A stretch of 6,295 nucleotides of DNA from Simkania sp. (lineage in GTDB: Bacteria; Chlamydiota; Chlamydiia; Chlamydiales; Simkaniaceae). Each line of letters starts with the position of its first letter. Position 1 is the first letter of the stretch. A program made the translations under genes and the position numbers. Shown here piece by piece: positions 5,284 to 6,295 of this stretch. The stretch lies in contig JANQSR010000061.1 in the NCBI GenBank assembly GCA_028279205.1, positions 1 through 6,295 on the forward strand, given 5' to 3'. The notes below the pieces were generated by a model, which was given only the letters and a program-made list of their open reading frames with translations, was not told where the DNA came from and made no database searches.

Positions 5284-5964
5284 ATGTTGATCACATTAGA
5301 GAAAAGTTGGCACAAAGTTCTCAAGGAAGAGATAGAAAAACCACAGATTCAAAAACTGAAGTCCTTTTTGGAGGAGGAGAAAAGGAAAGGGATAAAAATT
5401 TATCCTTCTGAAACTCTCGTTTTTAACGCGTTTCGTTACACCCCTTTTGACGAGGTAAAAGGGGTGATTGTGGGGCAAGACCCCTATCACGGTCCTCATC
5501 AAGCTCACGGTCTTTGCTTTAGTGTGCCGAGAGGGGTTTCAGTCCCTCCTTCATTGAAAAACATCTACAAGGAACTCAAAGATGATCTGGGCGTTGCCCC
5601 CGCGCAACATGGCAACTTGGAAAAGTGGGCAAAGCAGGGGGTTCTTCTTCTCAATGCAACTTTAACGGTTAGAGAGAATCAACCTAAATCCCATTATGGA
5701 AAGGGGTGGGAAGAGCTCACAGACAGCGTGATTCGGAGTTTGTCTCTGCGTAAATCTCCCCTTGTCTTCATGCTTTGGGGAGCCTCTGCTAAAGAAAAGT
5801 GTGACCATATTTTGAGCCAATCAAGTCATCCGCATGCGATTTTAAAAGCGGCGCATCCCTCCCCTTACTCATCTGGGGGGTTTTTCGGGTGTCGCCACTT
5901 TTCTCAGGCGAATGCTTTTTTGGAAAAGTGGGAAAAAACACCAATTGATTGGTCGGTCTCTTGA
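5284..5964 (+). CDS. ung: Uracil-DNA glycosylase, family 1
   Basis: Ung cuts uracil from DNA to start base-excision repair after cytosine deamination or dUMP incorporation. The 226-residue product matches family length (about 220-230) and carries every signature: the water-activating motif GQDPYHGPHQAHGLCFSVP (64-82, Asp66), the proline/serine loop VPPSLKNI (87-94), LLLNATLTVRENQ (121-133, Asn124 contacting uracil), FMLWGASAKEK (162-172), and the DNA-intercalating HPSPYS (191-196; Tyr replaces the commoner Leu) followed by GFFGCRHFSQAN. I chose ATG 5284, which has GGGGAAG (5267-5273) 10 nt upstream; a TTG at 5260 would add eight residues unlike the family. It is the first gene on the plus strand after the divergent region, with a 60-nt gap to the next CDS. 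Confidence 0.97.
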   Translation: MLITLEKSWHKVLKEEIEKPQIQKLKSFLEEEKRKGIKIYPSETLVFNAFRYTPFDEVKGVIVGQDPYHGPHQAHGLCFSVPRGVSVPPSLKNIYKELKDDLGVAPAQHGNLEKWAKQGVLLLNATLTVRENQPKSHYGKGWEELTDSVIRSLSLRKSPLVFMLWGASAKEKCDHILSQSSHPHAILKAAHPSPYSSGGFFGCRHFSQANAFLEKWEKTPIDWSVS

Positions 5965-6024
5965 TTAAAAAACTTAAAAAACCCTAGGATGGTCTGATAA
6001 AGTTTAAAGTAAAGTGCACTAATC

Positions 6025-6295
6025 ATGATATCTGAAATCAACACTTCAAACAGATCTGCAGCGATAGAGCCATTAGAGGAAGATCGACCAGATATCCAGC
6101 GACTTCAAGATATGTGTGTTGATATCGCTTTGGAATCTATTTTGACTTCTTCAACTCTCACTCGGAGTTTTGAAGAAAAGGTTTTGCCCCCTGGGCATTT
6201 GCTGGCCATAGTTTCTCGTGTTCCTGATTTTGCTGTTGAACAGCTCTTTGGTGCTGTTGGAAAGCTCGTTGGTGAGAAAGAGACCCCTTACTTCC
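6025..6295 (+). CDS. Unrecognised protein, N-terminal 90 codons (runs off right edge)
   Basis: From the ATG at 6025 the frame stays open for 90 codons to the end of the window. I do not recognise a family. The first 35 residues are polar and acidic (for example IEPLEEDRPDIQRLQD, 14-29), with no signal peptide or membrane segment visible so far. Later residues (39-90) look like a mixed globular start, including PPGHLLAIVSRVPDFAVEQL (55-74). No strong ribosome site precedes the ATG. A weak promoter, TTGATT (5961-5966), 18 nt, TAGGAT (5985-5990), overlaps the ung stop. Codon use looks like that of the neighbouring ung. Openness to the edge and normal composition support a real gene; function is unknown. 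Confidence 0.65.
   Translation, partial: MISEINTSNRSAAIEPLEEDRPDIQRLQDMCVDIALESILTSSTLTRSFEEKVLPPGHLLAIVSRVPDFAVEQLFGAVGKLVGEKETPYF

Overview
The window most resembles the chromosome of an environmental (Parachlamydia/Waddlia/Simkania-like) member of the Chlamydiae. The main argument is the adjacent pair gpsA and a eukaryote-type (UAP1/AGX1-like) UDP-sugar pyrophosphorylase, an arrangement I recall from Chlamydia trachomatis (CT714/CT715). An LPS heptosyltransferase II beside them fits the amoeba-associated lineages rather than the pathogenic Chlamydia. This placement is inference from gene content; no database was searched.

Left part (1-4150, minus strand): a tight run of four genes read right to left: a waaF-like heptosyltransferase, a compact UDP-sugar pyrophosphorylase, gpsA, and the front 315 codons of nnr (NAD(P)HX epimerase/dehydratase), which runs off the left edge. 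Gaps are 19 and 44 nt, and gpsA overlaps nnr by 4 nt, so this looks like one transcription unit. The first three supply cell-envelope building: heptose addition to LPS core, activated amino-sugar/UDP-sugar, and sn-glycerol-3-phosphate for phospholipid. Nnr is a metabolite-repair enzyme that probably rides along.

Middle (4151-5283): a divergent, mostly noncoding region. It holds a 153-bp inverted-repeat cluster with DnaA-box-like words (4315-4467), a tRNA-Pro(GGG) gene on the minus strand behind a near-consensus promoter, a possible 64-residue membrane miniprotein with a 9-base C tract near its end, a 137-bp element bounded by 20-bp imperfect inverted repeats, and a stretch of mutually exclusive hairpins directly before ung.

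Right part (5284-6295, plus strand): ung (uracil-DNA glycosylase), complete, then the first 90 codons of an unrecognised protein that runs off the right edge.

No phage, CRISPR, toxin-antitoxin or defence system is visible. The coding genes are ordinary; the points worth following are all in the 4.15-5.28 kb divergent region.
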